A stretch of 5,826 bases of DNA from Alphaproteobacteria bacterium (GTDB lineage Bacteria; Pseudomonadota; Alphaproteobacteria; Micropepsales; Micropepsaceae): the NCBI GenBank assembly GCA_947455695.1, contig CANGRN010000118.1:1-5826 (forward strand). Direction: 5' to 3'. The translations under genes and the position numbers were made by a program. The notes under the pieces were generated by a model. It made no database searches, was not told the origin of the DNA, and worked only from the letters and a program-made list of their open reading frames with translations. The stretch's first letter is position 1. Every line of letters starts with the position of its first letter. Positions 5,516-5,826 of this stretch are shown piece after piece.

Positions 5516-5826
5516 TTTTTTTAATTGCTCGCTGGACGCTCGCGGGGGCCTTCGGCTTTTCGTCCGGCAATTCCTTCGCCTTGTCCTTGAAGCGGCACAG
5601 GTCGCGCACCACGCAGGTGGGGCATAAGGGCTTGCGCGCCACGCAAGTGTAGCGCCCGTGCAGGATCAGCCAGTGATGCGCATGGCTCTTGTAATGGGCC
5701 GGCACGATATTCTCGAGCGCGAACTCCACCGCCAGCACGTCCTTGCCCGGCGCCAAGCCCGTGCGATTGGAAACGCGGAAGATGTGTGTGTCCACCGCGA
5801 TGGTTGGTTCGCCGAACGCCACATTC
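5478..5826 (-). CDS. nth: Endonuclease III, C-terminal part (partial, cut by right edge)
   Basis: Endonuclease III is a DNA glycosylase and AP lyase that removes oxidised pyrimidines in base excision repair. The window holds the last 115 or so residues. AFGEPTIAVDTHIFRVSNR includes the catalytic aspartate of the VDTH motif (codon at 5790-5792). Next come the HAHHWLILHGR helix and the four cysteines of the 4Fe-4S cluster, spaced C-x6-C-x2-C-x5-C within CVARKPLCPTCVVRDLC. The catalytic lysine and helix-hairpin-helix lie beyond the edge. The GTG at 5820-5822 is an internal valine, since the frame continues to the edge with an asparagine codon. After the cluster there is a tail of about 38 residues rich in lysine and arginine, longer than the short tail of the E. 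coli enzyme. The 3' end overlaps the lipoprotein gene by 38 bases. Confidence 0.95.
   Translation of the reverse strand, partial: NVAFGEPTIAVDTHIFRVSNRTGLAPGKDVLAVEFALENIVPAHYKSHAHHWLILHGRYTCVARKPLCPTCVVRDLCRFKDKAKELPDEKPKAPASVQRAIKKTTKSSGAKRARR
5493..5522 (+). terminator. Poor candidate terminator at the end of the lipoprotein gene
   Basis: A short hairpin CTTCG-CCCC-CGAAG (5493-5506) precedes a run of seven T (5516-5522) that starts right after the TAG stop. The stem has only 5 pairs and the T run is 9 bases beyond it, so it does not meet the usual geometry of an intrinsic terminator. The whole element also lies inside the nth coding sequence on the opposite strand. Confidence 0.2.

Noticed and set aside
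5516..5522. Programmed frameshift at the A7 run of nth
   Set aside because: The codon phase (ATT AAA AAA ACT) does not fit a standard X XXY YYZ slippery heptamer and no downstream structure is evident.
5531..5568. Inverted repeat GCTGGACG and CGTCCGGC, with an internal GCCTTCGGCTTTT hairpin, as a terminator
   Set aside because: The stem carries a wobble pair and the inner hairpin is only 3 pairs. The whole segment is nth coding sequence and is well explained as codons of the basic tail.

Overview
The window is a stretch of G+C-rich chromosome (roughly two thirds G+C by eye) from what is almost certainly an alphaproteobacterium. The evidence is the gene set and order: the 3' end of coaE overlapping dnaQ, then secB facing away from timA (the bacterial Tim44-like protein), followed by mltA and smr. 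From general knowledge of alphaproteobacterial genomes this is a familiar ancestral neighbourhood. The protein sequences agree, notably the TimA Tim44-like domain and the GTWQGIYVFEHR-type YjbQ. Genus cannot be assigned from this sequence alone.

Layout. Positions 1-93 hold the end of a dephospho-CoA kinase gene, with the DNA polymerase III epsilon subunit gene dnaQ (86-772) overlapping it by 8 bases. The export chaperone gene secB (776-1252, minus strand) runs tail-to-tail into dnaQ with 3 bases between. A 171-base divergent promoter region (1253-1423) separates secB from a tight plus-strand operon: timA (1424-1999), mltA (1986-3152), an Smr-domain gene (3149-3625) and yjbQ (3622-4038). Every junction in this operon overlaps, by 14, 4 and 4 bases. 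The operon meets a convergent PfkB-family adenosine kinase gene (4035-5048, minus) with a 4-base overlap of the two 3' ends. A second divergent region (5049-5149) leads to an uncharacterised small lipoprotein gene (5150-5515, plus). The 3' end of that gene overlaps by 38 bases the end of a partial endonuclease III gene (nth, minus, cut by the right edge).

How the genes fit together. The set is housekeeping: coenzyme A synthesis, replication proofreading, protein export, envelope biogenesis (inner-membrane TimA and lipoprotein MltA), a probable nucleic-acid enzyme (Smr), a YjbQ protein, purine salvage and base excision repair. No mobile element, CRISPR array, tRNA, rRNA, toxin-antitoxin pair or defence system was seen. 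No convincing new biological system is visible. The points most worth a second look are the uncharacterised lipoprotein, the unexplained packing of timA, mltA, smr and yjbQ in one overlapping operon, and the absence of spacer or clear terminators at all three convergent gene ends.
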